Assembly: GCA_022592435.1 (NCBI GenBank)
Contig: JABYQS010000047.1
Coordinates: 1-64,000 of the forward strand
DNA: 64,000 nucleotides
From: Cerioporus squamosus
Taxonomy: Eukaryota > Basidiomycota > Agaricomycetes > Polyporales > Polyporaceae
Direction of reading: 5' to 3'
Shown: piece by piece, positions 12,209-24,431 of the stretch
How positions within the stretch are numbered: the stretch's first letter is position 1
How the letters are laid out: each line of letters opens with the position of its first letter
Translations under genes and position numbers: made by a program
The notes under the pieces: generated by a model
The model's input: only the letters and a program-made list of their open reading frames with translations
Told to the model about the DNA's origin: nothing
The model's database searches: none

Positions 12209-12930
12209 ACTCGTATGGTCCACTCCGTACGACCTCAGGAGGACTCAATGCACACGGTATGAAATGTACAGGTCCGAAAGGCCGCTTAGAATAAGTAGTA
12301 TTACACATTGCGCTATGTACTACGTACTCGTTCAAGACAATTGGCGGCATGCGATCACCACAAAGGTATAGAGGGTAAGACTGTTCGGGAACGCAGGGAG
12401 CCGGGGGGGGGCGAGTACGCAGTTGAGTTAAGGAGGTCTTTCGGAATGGTGTCAAGCGGGAATTGATCACTTACTCCCGCGCGCAGGACCTCGGTGACCT
12501 GCTGGCATGGATGCCTTGCGCGCGACGGCCGGCGACGGGCGAGGTGGACGATTGCAAGGAGGCTCGAGAGCAATCCACGAGACCTGGGTGGAAGGGCAAG
12601 CGGTGCGTGCAGGTTGAAGCCAATCACTCATAGGCTTGGGGATTGCAGTATGCTGTAGCGCGAAATCCGAGCCCGGCGGCCGCGGAAAGCTGCGACGTGA
12701 CATCATCCATTCGCCAGATGTAAGTGATGCACAGCCACCCCACGCGATTATGGCTTAGGCGCCAGGCACCGAGGCGTCCGGAAAGATCGGACATCCTAGA
12801 CGTCAAGGTTGTGGGCGCCTGGCCATACACCTTCGTGTCCTCGCGACCCCATACACACGCCGCCTCTGCCTGCTTCTCTCAGCTTGTTCGTCGATCATCT
12901 CCGACGATCCAACCCGCACCTCGCCAGACC
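12209..12930. other. Gap after the KDZ gene
   Basis: No coding region could be supported. A short G run lies near 12402-12410. Small open frames on both strands show no recognisable motif. Confidence 0.4.
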
Positions 12931-13538
12931 ATGACGAACTCGAAATACACAGTGACCTGGAGGCAGTGGGTGGTACGTCACGACAGGCAAAATGGACGCT
13001 CGGCAACTGACGGGTTTGGGACCAGATCGCGGCGTCGGTATTCGCGACAAGCGACGCGGACAGATGCTGGTTTACGTACCAGGATTTTGTTACCGTGAGC
13101 CAGGTAGTCTTCTTGCTACGCCTGATCTAAGTCATCCCAGGTGATGGAGGCTGTTGGTTTTCGACCGCACGACAATCAGCCGGGCACTCTTTGCCCTCCG
13201 AATCGCTTCAAGGCCATGCCCAACGGCGCACAGAACCTCTGTTACAACGCGGTATGTTCCTTGCTTTCTCATTATTACGCAGGCACTAATTGTGAGCAGT
13301 GCAATCGACCCTTGGAATGCCAGATGACACCCGCCAGGCAGGACGAGTAAGTGGCGAGACTGTGCGGAGTGTTCGCGTGCTTATGTCCAGCAGAATGCAG
13401 GCGGCACTGCGCAAATGCTACGGTTTGGAACTTGCGAACTTCACGTTCGAACGCAACGATGTTTGGGAGAATCCGGCGGACCCCAATGTCCCAATTCCCA
13501 TTCCGGATGCTGGACTCTTCGAAGATGACGAATGGTGA
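12931..13538 (+). CDS. Small protein, possibly HicA-like RNA-binding fold
   Basis: Five short exons (12931-12972, 13026-13094, 13141-13251, about 13300-13348, about 13395-13538) join in phase to about 137 residues from MTNSKYTVTWRQWV to the stop at 13538. The middle and end read MEAVGF, then GTLCPPNR, then ALRKCYGLELANF. That order (helix with ME..GF, a short strand ending in PP, then a basic helix before YG) recalls a HicA-like family common in agaricomycetes, but the usual FH.PHP core is missing, so the match is tentative. The tail is acidic. No toxin role is implied. It sits just beyond the KDZ gene on the same strand. Confidence 0.45.
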
Positions 13539-14520
13539 AGCCGGAAGACGATTATGTACGACTACGATAGGAGTCTACCTGGCGGACTGGACCAGTAGTA
13601 TGGGAGGAGGTGGGTAATATAGTAACTCTTTGATTGTCCGCGCAAAGACATCGGCCTTGCGATGTCAGAGTGACGTTCTGACGGTTCCGCGCTAACGAGG
13701 CGAACCGCAGGTGGACACCTCGAAGCACCGAACGTACCGAGTCGCCAAATTCGATGACGCTAACGAACTGAACAGCGTACGCTGGCGCGGGCCACGCCGG
13801 TCAATTGCCGGCACACGCTGGCCTACTCGGGGTCGATTACAGTCATCTCGAACACCGACGAGTGGCAAGCACCAGCGGAGAATGGCGGGTCTGCCTACGC
13901 GGCGACGAGCCATTGTGTATTGTGGGCCGAGGCATCGCACAATGGGCTGGCCGAGCTTCGGTGCGGCGGGTTTGGTACGCGGAACGTGCCCTGGCCCCCG
14001 AGCGCAGTGCGCGCGGCGGGCCATAAGATGCATCGACGCGGTGGATATCTTTGACGCCAGGCAGAGATCCTCCGTCATCTTGTCGGTAAGGTGAGTTTCT
14101 GCCCCGCGGACGCGTCGTGCAGTCGGCCGCGCTGACCGACCCTATTCTCCATTAAGCTAGGTAGATTGTCGGTTGTATGTGCATGACCCTCTGCCGAAGC
14201 ATTACAGTGTGGCGACACCTCAATGCGCAAATCCCGCGATCAAGCACGAGGAGGCCCGGCTGCTGCTCTGGACATGCGTGTTGAGGCTAATGGTCAACTA
14301 GATTACCGCGGACGCTAGGACGGACCGGGTTGAAGGTCTGATCTGTACGTACATGCCGTTCGTTGAGGCGTGCTGACGGGGTGAAATTCGCACCGCTGAC
14401 ACGAGGAGCACAAGGTAGGCACGATTACCAAAGGCACGGATACAATTTGGTGCGGCGATGCTATCGCTCACAAGCAGGAGTTCTACACTCGGTCGCCGCA
14501 ACAGTTCGACCTACTCCTCA
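13539..14520. other. Gap without a supported gene
   Basis: The plus-strand open frame at 13711-14094 is arginine-rich with no motif and looks like chance coding in GC-rich DNA. Nothing else could be supported. Confidence 0.4.
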
Positions 14521-15055
14521 CTACACCCCACCAATGGCACTACGCGGCTCGTGGACGAGGACATGGTCGGATGTACGCTGGGTCGGGGGTTCGCTGCGGC
14601 AGTGGGCCAACGCGCTGTAGAACGATTGGGTCAGGGAGACGTTGGGAGCTAGGACGGCGGACTCACAAGCCAGCAGCGATGCGAGCAAGAGGAGCATCTT
14701 GCAAGTCGCAATCGGCGTAGCCTTCGAATGCTCCCGTGGCACGGCAAACCAACACGTTACCGGGGGAGTGAGCGCGGAGTCCGGGACGGGGTTGGATGGG
14801 GAAGTGCACCACGAACGTCGTCCCGGTGCGTTGCATTTTGACGACGAGATAGTCGGTCGGCGCGGGCGTACGAAAGACGGAGGCGACGTGGGGCACCTGG
14901 TGACCACGGCCCATGGCGAACGTCTGGATGGGGACGCGTTCGATGCGGGGCAGGCCGTTGTAGCCAAAGAAGACGCCGTTGACGAACTGCATCTGTGAAA
15001 CGATCAGTAGGATGGCGATGGACTACTCACGTCGACCACTCACATCGTCGGGCAT
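14521..15055 (-). CDS. Unknown small protein, three exons, about 145 residues
   Basis: ATG at 15055 (MPDD) is followed directly by a donor GTGAGT; the next exon starts MQFVNGVFFGYNGLPRIER and runs to about 14668, where AAG-TT precedes GTGAGT; the last exon (ALAHCRSEPP...) ends at 14521. The phases agree. It has no signal peptide or membrane segment. A small beta-rich domain is suggested by alternating hydrophobics (DYLVVKMQRTGTTFVVHF). I do not recognise the family. Confidence 0.45.
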
Positions 15056-15251
15056 CGTGCAGGGAAGGTGTGCGAGAGGAGGAGTGCGAGGAGCGAGCAA
15101 GGAAATTAGTTTCTGGTCAATCTGCGAGGTGGATCGCGATCGACTTTGAGTGTTACAGTTGCGGGTCGTCCTCGGTTTAGCCGAGCCGCGTCGATGCTGA
15201 AGCGCTGACCGGGGACTCGGGAGGTGCCTGAGGGCCGAGACCGCGCACGCG

Positions 15252-15288
15252 AGCGGATAAGATAGCGTGGCTAGCGGATAAGATAGCG
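15252..15288. repeat. Direct repeat of a 16-mer, 21-bp period
   Basis: AGCGGATAAGATAGCG occurs at 15252-15267 and again at 15273-15288; a related GCGTAGATAAGG follows near 15300. It lies in the debris beyond the truncated end of the F-box relic at 15560-16706. Confidence 0.7.
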
Positions 15289-15514
15289 CCGCGAGCGCTG
15301 GCGTAGATAAGGTCTACTGACATCCGGCGCCAATTCAGATGCAGCGCGTTCGAGTCCCTCCGTCGTGGTCAAGACATCCACCAGTACAGGTGGGCTTTCT
15401 CGCTCCAAATGTGTGCGACCCGATGTATATTGCTCACACGACTTCACATAAAAAATTGCGCGCACAGGGACCACGCCATCCGCCCGGGCCACGCCAAACA
15501 TCTGCAGTGGAGGA

Positions 15515-15556
15515 CATTGCAATGTCCGCCGGCTGGTTAGCCGGGACATTGTAATG
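15515..15556. repeat. Perfect-looking hairpin at the truncation point of an F-box relic
   Basis: Left arm CATTGCAATGTCCGCCGGCT and right arm AGCCGGGACATTGTAATG pair around a GGTT loop with one mismatch and a two-base bulge. The left arm itself holds a 16-bp perfect palindrome, GGACATTGCAATGTCC (15512-15527). Such a fold-back could be the end of a MITE or the scar of a deletion. The F-box homology stops right beside it. Confidence 0.7.
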
Positions 15557-15559
15557 ACC

Positions 15560-16706
15560 ATTGTAACTACTACCATCGCGAGAGTGGAGAGCTCCGGCGA
15601 GACTATGCAGCGGACCCTGTCGAGGAACGACTTGAGGTCTTTGTCTTTCATCGTTCCTTCGGCGAGGAGCTTCAATTTGCGTAGGGGTGAGGAAGCTGTC
15701 ATCCCTAACGCTTTCTCCACGTGGTCAGGTTGGCCTCGGACCATCAAGGATTCCAGAGCGACGAAGCTCTCCCGCGAGGGAACCGACGAGTCCATCTCCC
15801 GGAAATCGACCCAAACGCCCAATACTTGCAGATGTTCCAAGGACGAGAGCTCACGCATGGTCGCGTGATGCACAACCGCCCCGATACCAACCAGGTCGAG
15901 TTTGCGAAGCTTTGCCATGCCAAAGAAGCCACATACTGTAGCTCACGGCACATTTCGGGGGATGCACCTCGGAGTATGAGGAATGCTGGCAGGGGCTTTG
16001 GTTGGAATAGTGCAGAGAAGATGCCATTAATATTGGCAAGCGCAGTTGCTTCGGGACAAAAGTCTTTCGGAGCATTCGCAGCATGCACTGTCAATTCGCG
16101 GACGGAGGAAGAGAGTGTAAGGAGTCCTGCTGTTGAATCCCGGGGCTGCACGAGAACCTCTAGCCGCTCGAGGCGAGGAAGTAATGGAGCCCCGTTGAGC
16201 CTTTCCACGAGCACTCTCAACGATGGAGGATCCAACGGAGGGCGCTTGATATGCTTCAATTCGCGAACGAGTCCGGCATATGTTTGGAATCGACGCCATG
16301 CGAAATTTGCAATGTCCTCGATGTGGAAGCGTTGATACGGGTTCGTCGGACTCGGAATGATGTGGACGTGCTGCCACCGTTTCGTCAGAATGCCTGACTG
16401 CCTTCGCTGGAAGCATCCGACAAATGACCCACCTTGGACCTCCTATCTCTTATTGAGCACACGAGCTTCAAGAGAGGTGATAAGTCGTCCAGCACTCGCC
16501 AAAGGGCGCTCAGAGCGCAGGCAGACATCGCCTGGTTGACGGTCGCACATGCTAGGAGAGCAGATCGCTGCTCCTTTCTGTACACTGGGTCAGGGCTCAA
16601 AGACTCCGAGTCGTCGTCCCAAGCGGGTGTTAGATGCAAGAAAATCTCCCTGAGGACATCCTGGCAAGCTAGCGCATGCTGTGTCGACGACAATCGGTGT
16701 TGCTAG
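15560..16706 (-). pseudogene. F-box/LRR gene relic: no ATG, frameshift, missing 3' end
   Basis: The first exon reads LACQDVLREIFLHLTPAWD, a clear F-box start as in the other F-box genes here, but the position that should be ATG is TTG (TTGTCGTCG near 16693) and an in-frame TAG lies just upstream. The second exon starts near 16350 (YQRFHIEDIANFAW) and holds the usual GGAPLLP-like block (NGAPLLPRLERLE). Near 15920 one base is missing: the frame passes from VASLAW to MAKLRKLDLVG. Leucine-rich repeat text then continues to about 15570 and stops at the hairpin at 15515-15556, so the last third of the protein is gone. F-box proteins bring substrates to SCF ubiquitin ligases; this copy cannot. Confidence 0.75.
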
Positions 16707-17099
16707 CGATGTGACTAGTAACTATGTACTATGCTCCATGGAACAACGTTGGTCAAGCCCACGGTCTATCCTGGAGAACTACAGTTGGATATACACTCAC
16801 GCTTGTGTCTCACTCGGTCCTGCGGTTCTCCGCTGTTTGTCGCAAGTACTGACGTGGTGGTCAAGGGTAAAGTCAACAGCAAAGCAAGTATGGCCGAATT
16901 GGCGAAGTGCGATTGGTCGCCTCGAGGCGGCCCGGACATCCGGTTCGTCTGGTCTTCGGACCTGCTCGCGCGCGACTTTTGACTCCGGACTTCATGTTGC
17001 ACGACCAGGATGTTCTGCTGAGCTCAAGATAACAACGTATCATCGTCCCCACTGCATACTACCCTCACGCCTTCCCGATAGACTATTTCATATCTCGCC

Positions 17100-20000
17100 A
17101 TGGATCCGCAGCATTCGCGCAGGAGCACCGACGACACCCTACGACCCTCTCATATCGGATACAGCACTCAGACACTCTCGGGATACGGTTCTGCCATGTC
17201 AAGCTTACCAGGAAGCGGGGCTGTGACTCCGAGGACGCCCGGATACGTGGACGGGCAGGTCAGCGAGCGAACGGCTCTGCTCGAGGGACGGGGAGACATC
17301 AACGAGGCAGAGGCGGCGTCAGGGAGCTCCCTAGGTGAGTGATTGGACCTATGGTTCCTCTCTTTCTTGCTGTAAGAGTGGAGTTGCGCGCAGCTGGCTC
17401 TTGCGACTCCTGAGCTTGCGGGCATAGAAGACTGTTCCTTAGCTCACTCGTGCGGATACTGCCATACTGCCCCGCGATTCGTTGGTCCTATCTAGTGGAT
17501 GCGTAATCTCGCTCCGCAGGTGTACTAGAAGTGCGTTTCGTATCCTTTTCTCTGTGACTGTATGATGAGTCAAAGTGCGAACACGAGACAAGCGTTCGCC
17601 GGATAGTCGACGCACTACTGCTGCGCAGACACATATTGTGCTTGGAATCAGCCAGTGGGATGTGAGGCTCCGTACGTAGCTACTCAGAGCTTGTTCCTTG
17701 GCATGGCCTGCACTTCTACATCGCTCGACATCAGGGAACGGTCACTAGATGCTGATCACGCACCCGGTGTAGGTTCCGATGGCCGACCTCCGTTATGGAG
17801 AAGGAAGTCGACGTGGGCGAAAGTCCGATACTATATCCCCTCGACCGCTTGGATACCCCAGTATTCGTTCTCTCTGTGTGTACCATCCAGTGGATACCTG
17901 CATGAACCTCTTGATTGACACGATGCAACAGGTTTGCGGGCGACTTCCTCGCTGGTATCACCGTCGCCAGCATGCTCATACCCCAGTCAGTATCCTACGC
18001 CTCATCGCTCGCCAAACTTAGCCCGGTGACCGGTCTGGTTTGTCTGAACCCATTCTATTTGCGCGTGCTAGATATTGACTGGTGTCCTACCTAGTTCTCC
18101 GCCGCAGTTCCAGGAATTGTGTACGCACTGCTGGGGACGTCTCGACAGTTGAACGTTGCCCCTGAAGCCGCTCTTTCGCTACTCGTCGGCCAGGCAGTCG
18201 ATGAGATCCTGCACTCGGACCCGCACACGCACCCTGTAGACCCCAATGCTGTCTCTCTAGCAATATCTACCGTCATTACATTCCAGGTACGTCCATTTGA
18301 GAGCACCGTAACACCGTACTCACGATCGCCGCAGGTTGGCTTGATTAGCTTCCTCTTAGGCCTGTTTAGGCTTGGATTCCTGGACGTCGTCCTCAGCCGC
18401 GCCCTACTGCGCGGTTTCGTCACCGCCGTTGCTGTGGTCATCATGATGTATGTGCCTTGCGTACCGTCTGCGGCGTCGTCCTGACCACCTGTCGTGAAGA
18501 GAGCAGCTCATTCCGATGGTCGGCTTAACACAATTAGAGCACATTTTGCAGCCCAAGTCGACACTAGACAAGCTTCTCTTCCTCATCGAGAACGCCTTTA
18601 CGCACGCACACAAGCTCACCACGACCATCAGCTTCGGCGCGCTCGCCATTCTGGTGGCGATACGGAGCTGCAAGCAGGCATTCAAGAAGTACTGGTTCAT
18701 CTACCGGCTGCCGGAGGTGTTCATTGTGGTGGTCGTCTCGACTAGTACGTCCCGTCATCTAATATCCTCGTGTCTCTTCTGACCGCCCGTGTTCTAGTGC
18801 TGTCGGATGAGTTCGACTGGGACCAAGATGGCGTGGAGATCCTGGGATCTGTCCCAATCAACACCGGCACGTTCGTGCAGTTCCCGCTCAGGAAGATGAC
18901 ACTCAGGTACCTGCGGAGGACGACCTCGACGGCCGTGCTCATCTCGGTCGTCGGCTTCCTGGACAGCATCGTCGCGGCCAAGCAGAACGCAGGACGGTTT
19001 GGGTACAGCATCAGCCCCAACCGCGAGCTCGTCGCGCTCGGAGCTGGTAACATCGTCGGCGCATTCATTCCGGGGACGCTGCCGGCCTATGGCTCGATCA
19101 CCAGGTCGAAGCTGAACGGCGACCTTGGGGGCCGCACGCAGATGGCGTCGTTGGTGACATCGACCCTTGTGCTTCTTGCGACGTTCTTCCTGCTGCCGTG
19201 GCTCTACTACCTGCCCAAGTGTGTACTCGCGTCCATGTGAGTCTTTCGCAGCTATCGGCGTCTTGCTCGTGACTAAGTCTCATGACAGCATTTGCCTCAT
19301 TGTTTTCTCCTTGCTGTCGGAGTTCCCTCACGACGCGAAGTTCTACTGGAAGTACGTACCTGCATGGTGGGGCAGACACTGTAGAGTGACTGATCGGTGC
19401 CACCAGGATGCGGGCATGGATCGACCTCCTCTTGATGTCGCTCACATTCTTCTTGACCATTATTTGGAACGTCGAGATCGGGATCGCAGTGAGCGTTGTC
19501 ATCTCACTTCTGCTCGTGGTCCGGCGATCTTCGCGCCCCCGAATGACAATCCTTGTAAGCCACTCCCTTTTTGCAAATGCCCGCCTGAGACAGATTGTGG
19601 TGTTCCGGTTGCTGACGGGACCTTCCGCAGGGTCGCATACCAGGGACCGACAGGTGGAAGCCTATCGACGAGAACCCGGACGCCGAAGAGGACGCGTCGG
19701 GCGTGCTCATCGTGCGCATCCGTGAGAACCTCGACTTCGGTACGTGCCGTGTCTGCAATAACTGTCCTGGCAAGCCTTCTATCCTCGCGCTGACACCTCG
19801 TCCACAATCTCCGTGACCGCAGCGAATACGGCACAGCTGAAAGGTGCGTTCCTGATGACTGTTGATGTGTACTCCTTGCAGTTCGCTCACGAATGTGATT
19901 ATCATCGGCGCTGATACTGCGCATCCCTCAACGTAGAACGTCTGCGGCGGCTAGAACTATATGGGCACGACAAGCACCACCCGGCGGACGAGCCACACAG

Positions 20001-20500
20001 GCTCGACGCCAACGTGCTCGTGTTCCACCTTGCCGACGTCGACACCATTGATGCGTCGTGAGTCCCCCCATCTTCATCGACAGGCCCGCCGCCCACGTCA
20101 CTGTCGGCCGTGGCTCATATTACAAACGCGACACTGACCAATGACGCGGGCGATCTGCTCTTGCTATTGGCAAATCACAGAGCAGCACAGATCTTCTTTG
20201 AATTGGCGGAGACATACAAGGTGCGCTCGAATCTATTCTTGTTCGTACTGGGGCCGACCCGCTGACTTCGAGCGGCGACTGCTCACGTCGGACGTTGGCA
20301 TCCGCGATCTGTTGTGGCTGACGTCGTGTCTGCAGAATCGCGGAGTTGGGCTGTACATCACACACCTCAAGCGTGGCCCGCGCGAGTCCTTCGAGAATGC
20401 GGGCATCGTCGACCTGCTGGGCGAGGACGCGTTCCTCAAGGACGTCGCGAGCGCGATGGCGTGCATCGAGCAGAAGATGCGGGAGCGGGATCATTTATGA
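17100..20500 (+). CDS. SulP-family anion (sulfate) transporter with STAS domain
   Basis: A membrane carrier of the SLC26/SulP family, moving sulfate or a related anion. ATG at 17100; a dozen or so exons end with the stop at 20500. The N terminus is cytoplasmic and holds TALLEG. Next comes VRYYIPSTAWIPQYSFSL, spliced to FAGDFLAGITVASMLIPQS, the signature around the first membrane helices. Further membrane segments follow: FSAAVPGIVYALLG, VGLISFLLGLFRLGFLDVVL, the IEQLIPMVGL exon, AVLISVVGFLDSIVAAK, GAGNIVGAFIPGTLPAYGS, and the last helices at 19150-19560. The C-terminal STAS domain spans about 19690-20490 (RENLDFANTAQL, VLVFHLADVDTIDAS, NRGVGLYITHL). No break was seen. Fungal relatives sit in the plasma or vacuolar membrane; which applies is not visible. 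It looks like a core gene in an otherwise accessory area. Confidence 0.85.
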
Positions 20501-21937
20501 ATGGTAGAGAGAGAGGGGCGGGGGCGAAGGAGGCAGCGCCAATCGCCGCCAAATGGAGCCCTGACGGCGGTCCTCTGCATTACGGCCGTGGCGGGCCCAC
20601 ACTTCTACACGGCACATCATATCACTGTTGGCATCTAGTGCACATCGCACACGACCATATTCCACACATAGACGACAACCATCTGTACGTACTCGTCGCA
20701 CATGCTATACGCTCTTCTTATGGGCGCATCTCGTATGATCTACTCATTTCGGCCCACACACTGGAATTGGGTCCACACGGTCGTGCACAACATCTGCTTC
20801 AAGCCGCTCGATCTGTCCCTTACAGGTAGGACAGTCAATCGCTGATAGACTATTATATAGACCGTGAAGAACTGTTCGGATGCTCGCGCTGGACCGTTCA
20901 GGGGATGGTCTTTCCAGAAATACGTGCCAGAATCATCGGGGATCCTCCTGCGTCTCAGCTTCATCAAGGATGTACATACATACATACCTTACTTCCAGTC
21001 GGGACGAGTGGGATAGTACTAGGAGGAGGATGCCAGGACGATGAAACATCGTGAGTTTGCAAGACGCGCACTCGGGAGCTGTTGAACGAGCGAACCACAT
21101 TGGCACCTTTGTTACCGGAGGCATGGTGTTCACGATCGACCATGCGCGCGTGCTTAAACAGAGTCAAATAGTCGGGCAGAGATATATCAGCCAGCTATCG
21201 GGGCATCGGTGATACACGCAGCGCTCGGAGAGCCTGAGCGAATGTTCTCAGAGACCGTGAACGGCGGAACAGGAAGAAGGCACGGCAGCCGTCATGCCAC
21301 ACGGGGGAAGGGGTCTGCCGCACTGGTCCCGCTGCGGCAAAGTCGTCGCAAACCACAGCGCCACGAGGCCGCATCAATGCGGGCGTGTCGGGATGGCAGG
21401 ATGCAGCAGTCCGTTGACCGGTGGCAGACGAGCTCGGGTCGCGAATCGGAGGAGATGAGGAGAAGACTGTTGGTACACATACACATTACACGCAGGGTGT
21501 TGTTGACGTCTATGACAGACGGTGATTGCATCGTAAAGATATGTTTTGCGTGCGGTTGTGACACTGCATTGCAGGTCAGCAGAGGTGGAGGGAGAGTGAA
21601 GATGCGGAGCAATGGAGGGGGAAAAGGGGGAGGGGATCGTGGACTCGTAATGTACACATGGCGGGTGAGTCCGGGATGAACAGGGTATGAAGATAAATTA
21701 GAATTGGCCAGCAGTTAATAGGTTAAGGATGAAGAGCGAAGTATGAAAGATGTGGCGGGCCAATAAAAAGACTCAGAAGCCTGAGGTATGTGCGAAAACG
21801 AAGCGAACAGAGGAGGAGACGGGAGCGGCTAGTGGGGCGCAAACAGAGAGGACTGCGAGACGCAACAAGTATCCGACCATGAACTGCGAGGACCGTACGC
21901 GCGTGACGCAGAGCGCCTCGAGCAAGTAGGTGAAGAG
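20501..21937. other. Intergenic region, no gene supported
   Basis: Holds the 3' untranslated part of the SulP gene and the 3' side of the minus-strand gene at 21938. Short open frames (for example 21209-21679) lack any motif. The stretch around 21690-21780 is A/G-rich. Confidence 0.5.
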
Positions 21938-23229
21938 TTATGACGACGAGCGAACTGGCAGAGGGGGCAATGGTCTCCGCCTAGGTTGGCTAGAGACACC
22001 AGCCGAGTACGGTGCCTGCGAAAAGGCTCGGCTCTTCTCGTTGAGAAAGGGTGACCACAAGACTGGCTCGAACGCAGACCTGGGTGCGACGACTACGCCA
22101 GTAGCCCGGCTGGAAGACACGCCCTGGAAGTGCGTGGTGTGTGTCACGTACCCATCCCGCGACTCGTCTTCCTCGAAGAACGTGACGGAGATGACGGGCG
22201 GATCGAACCGGCTGTCCTTGTACGAGGGCGGAGACAGGCTCGCGGGCGAGGGAGTGTCGACGGGAGAAGAAGGAGCGGTGGACACAGAGTCGTTCGCATC
22301 GGAGAAGAAGGAGCGCGAGCTCGGGGTTGTCGCGTAGAGGTCGAAAATGTCGGAAAGTGCAGGCGAAGAAGGTGAAGAACTTGCAGAAGACGAAGGAGAG
22401 TATGAAAATGATGAAGCGGACATGTCTGCGAGATGTGGCGCGACGGAGAGGGGAGGGGGAGGCGAGAAGACCTCGAGATCTATCTCGTCCTCGTTCACGT
22501 CGAACGGTATGGCGCTAGGGAAGAAGCGGGTACCTGCTGAGGCTGAGCCGCCAGACCCACTAGCGCGCTCGAGGTCACTGAAGACAATCTCGTCATGTGT
22601 AGAATCCCACTCTGCGGTGAATGTCCATGCTGTCGACGAGCCTGGGGGTGTCGGGCCGACGACAGGGGAACTGGGCAGGTTGAGGTGCACCCCGCTCAGG
22701 AGGGCAACTCTCCTGCGCATCTTCTTCACGCTGGGCTGAGGCAGAGAAGTCGCCTGAGCCTATTAATGGTCCTGCTCGTGAGCGCTCGCGTCTCGCAGGG
22801 CACAGGAAACACACTGCTCACCTTGCCCTTTGATATCGCTGAAACAGATTCGGCCGCTGGACTCGGGGGGTTGGACCTCATGTCGAGGAAGTCCGAGGCC
22901 GGCGAGTCCTTCATGCTCCTGGCATACGCCGCTCCACCGAAAGGGAGCACGGCAAGCTTTGGTCGCACAGCGGCCATGTTACGCGAATCCTTGAATCCTA
23001 GTCCTCGTCGCCCGCAGGCTGGATGCGCCTTGGGCGCGGAAGAAGGAGAAGCGGAACAGGGTGAACGAAGGGGAAGACGAAATGAAGGTGGGTGGGTCGC
23101 TGCGCTTATGTGCAGGGATATGTATGTCATCGGAGAAGAAGGGAAGCCGCCATGGGGCCGTCCGACGTCTGCATGATGGTGGTGACCGCTGCCAATGATT
23201 GACGTGGTAGCGAGGGAAGAAGCACTCAT
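21938..23229 (-). CDS. Unknown Ser/Pro-rich disordered fungal protein, two exons
   Basis: ATG at 23229 (MSASSLATTSIIGSG). Exon one ends ...AISKGK before GTGAGC near 22821; exon two begins PSVKKMRRRVALLSG near 22737 and runs to the stop at 21938, in phase. About 415 residues. The first exon has a conserved-looking core (MAAVRPKLAVLPFGGAAYAR); the second is low-complexity Ser/Pro with acidic patches and ends in RRRPLPPLPVRSSS, an SH3-ligand-like tail. No signal peptide or membrane helix. A TATA box lies 45 bp upstream. Function unknown; such proteins are often regulators or scaffold proteins, which is a guess. Confidence 0.6.
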
Positions 23230-23273
23230 CGTACAGCGAACGTGACGGGGTGGATCATCTGGCCACTTGCTCG

Positions 23274-23281
23274 TATATATT
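23274..23281 (-). promoter_or_regulatory. TATA box of the gene at 21938-23229
   Basis: On the minus strand AATATATA lies about 45 bp before the ATG at 23229, a usual distance for a fungal core promoter. Confidence 0.45.
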
Positions 23282-24431
23282 GCGTGCGGCTGGTCGCAGC
23301 AGCGGCCACGCCTTGCGCATGAAGCGGGATGATATCGGACAGCCTTGTGAAATGATCTGCAGTGTTTGGCAGTCATCAATCACTCTGAGCGCTGCTGCAC
23401 GCCTTCGACGTATCCGACGCTGGTACATAAGTAGGGTCGGCAGGTCGTGCGGATCTGCAGGGACAGGTCCACGGTTTGACAGCTGCACCTTGGTTGGAGG
23501 TGGGGAGGTACCGACTCCCATGCTGCACAGCACGGATGAGATGAGGCTGCGATTCGCTTCTGTACGCATCACGCGACACGGATCGGTGGCTGGCCAATCA
23601 AAGGGTGGGGACAGGAACCGTCATCAACCACCTTGGGGGAAAGACGACCATCTATCGTGCTTAGATGAGCGGTATGTTTCCGAACGTTCCACTGTATACA
23701 CAACACTTACCGAGGACTGATCATCGAACGTCTGACGGGACAAACGTTCAACGGACAACATGATGTCGCTGCTAGCGCAAAGTCTAATGGGAAAATGGAG
23801 TGTGAACATGGGCGTCTGGACAGTAAGGGGAAGATTGTCTTCGATCAATCGTTTGGTAACATTGATGGATCTCGCTACCAGCCGCTCGGAGATCGGGGGA
23901 GGCTAGCATAGGCTAGCATTGCGTTTTGCAGCCGGCACAGGCAGGCCGACAGTCTGTAGGATCGTTTCCACAGCGGCCAAGGAGGGTGTCTAGAGGAAGC
24001 CTCACCTCTAGCGGAAGAGAGTCTTCGGAGAATCAAATCCTAAACGGCGTACTAATACAGCCTTGGTCAATGTAAGGCTTCCATATTGGTCAATGTTCGC
24101 CGCTGGGGGAAGTTTTGAGGGACGGCTGAACCGGGCACCCCAATGTCCGGCCACGATCTACTTCGCTTACAGTTAGCGGTGTTGCTCAATACATACACGC
24201 TACCCTGCCACACGGACTGTCAGTGGATGACATTCGGCATGCAATGTAAACAGCATACGCACCTAGTAGTTATTGCCAACTCCGCGAGCAGTCGATTCCG
24301 GAGAGTTGATACCACCTGCCTCGACGACGGCCTGCGACAGAACCCTGAAGTGATGCATGCGGAGTACCATCTCAAATCCCGTTCTCCGCTCGCACCTAGA
24401 CCTGCATGCCCGAGCGCGCGTGCGCACCCAA
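23282..24431. other. Intergenic region, no gene supported
   Basis: Short frames on both strands only. The first 200 bp should be promoter of the minus-strand gene at 21938-23229. I see no repeat or mobile element here. Confidence 0.5.

Noticed and set aside
13711..14094. Arg-rich plus-strand frame
   Set aside because: Composition follows GC content; no family resemblance or splice context.
16681..17226. 181-codon plus-strand frame overlapping the SulP start
   Set aside because: Runs through a promoter and into the first SulP exon in another frame; no motif.
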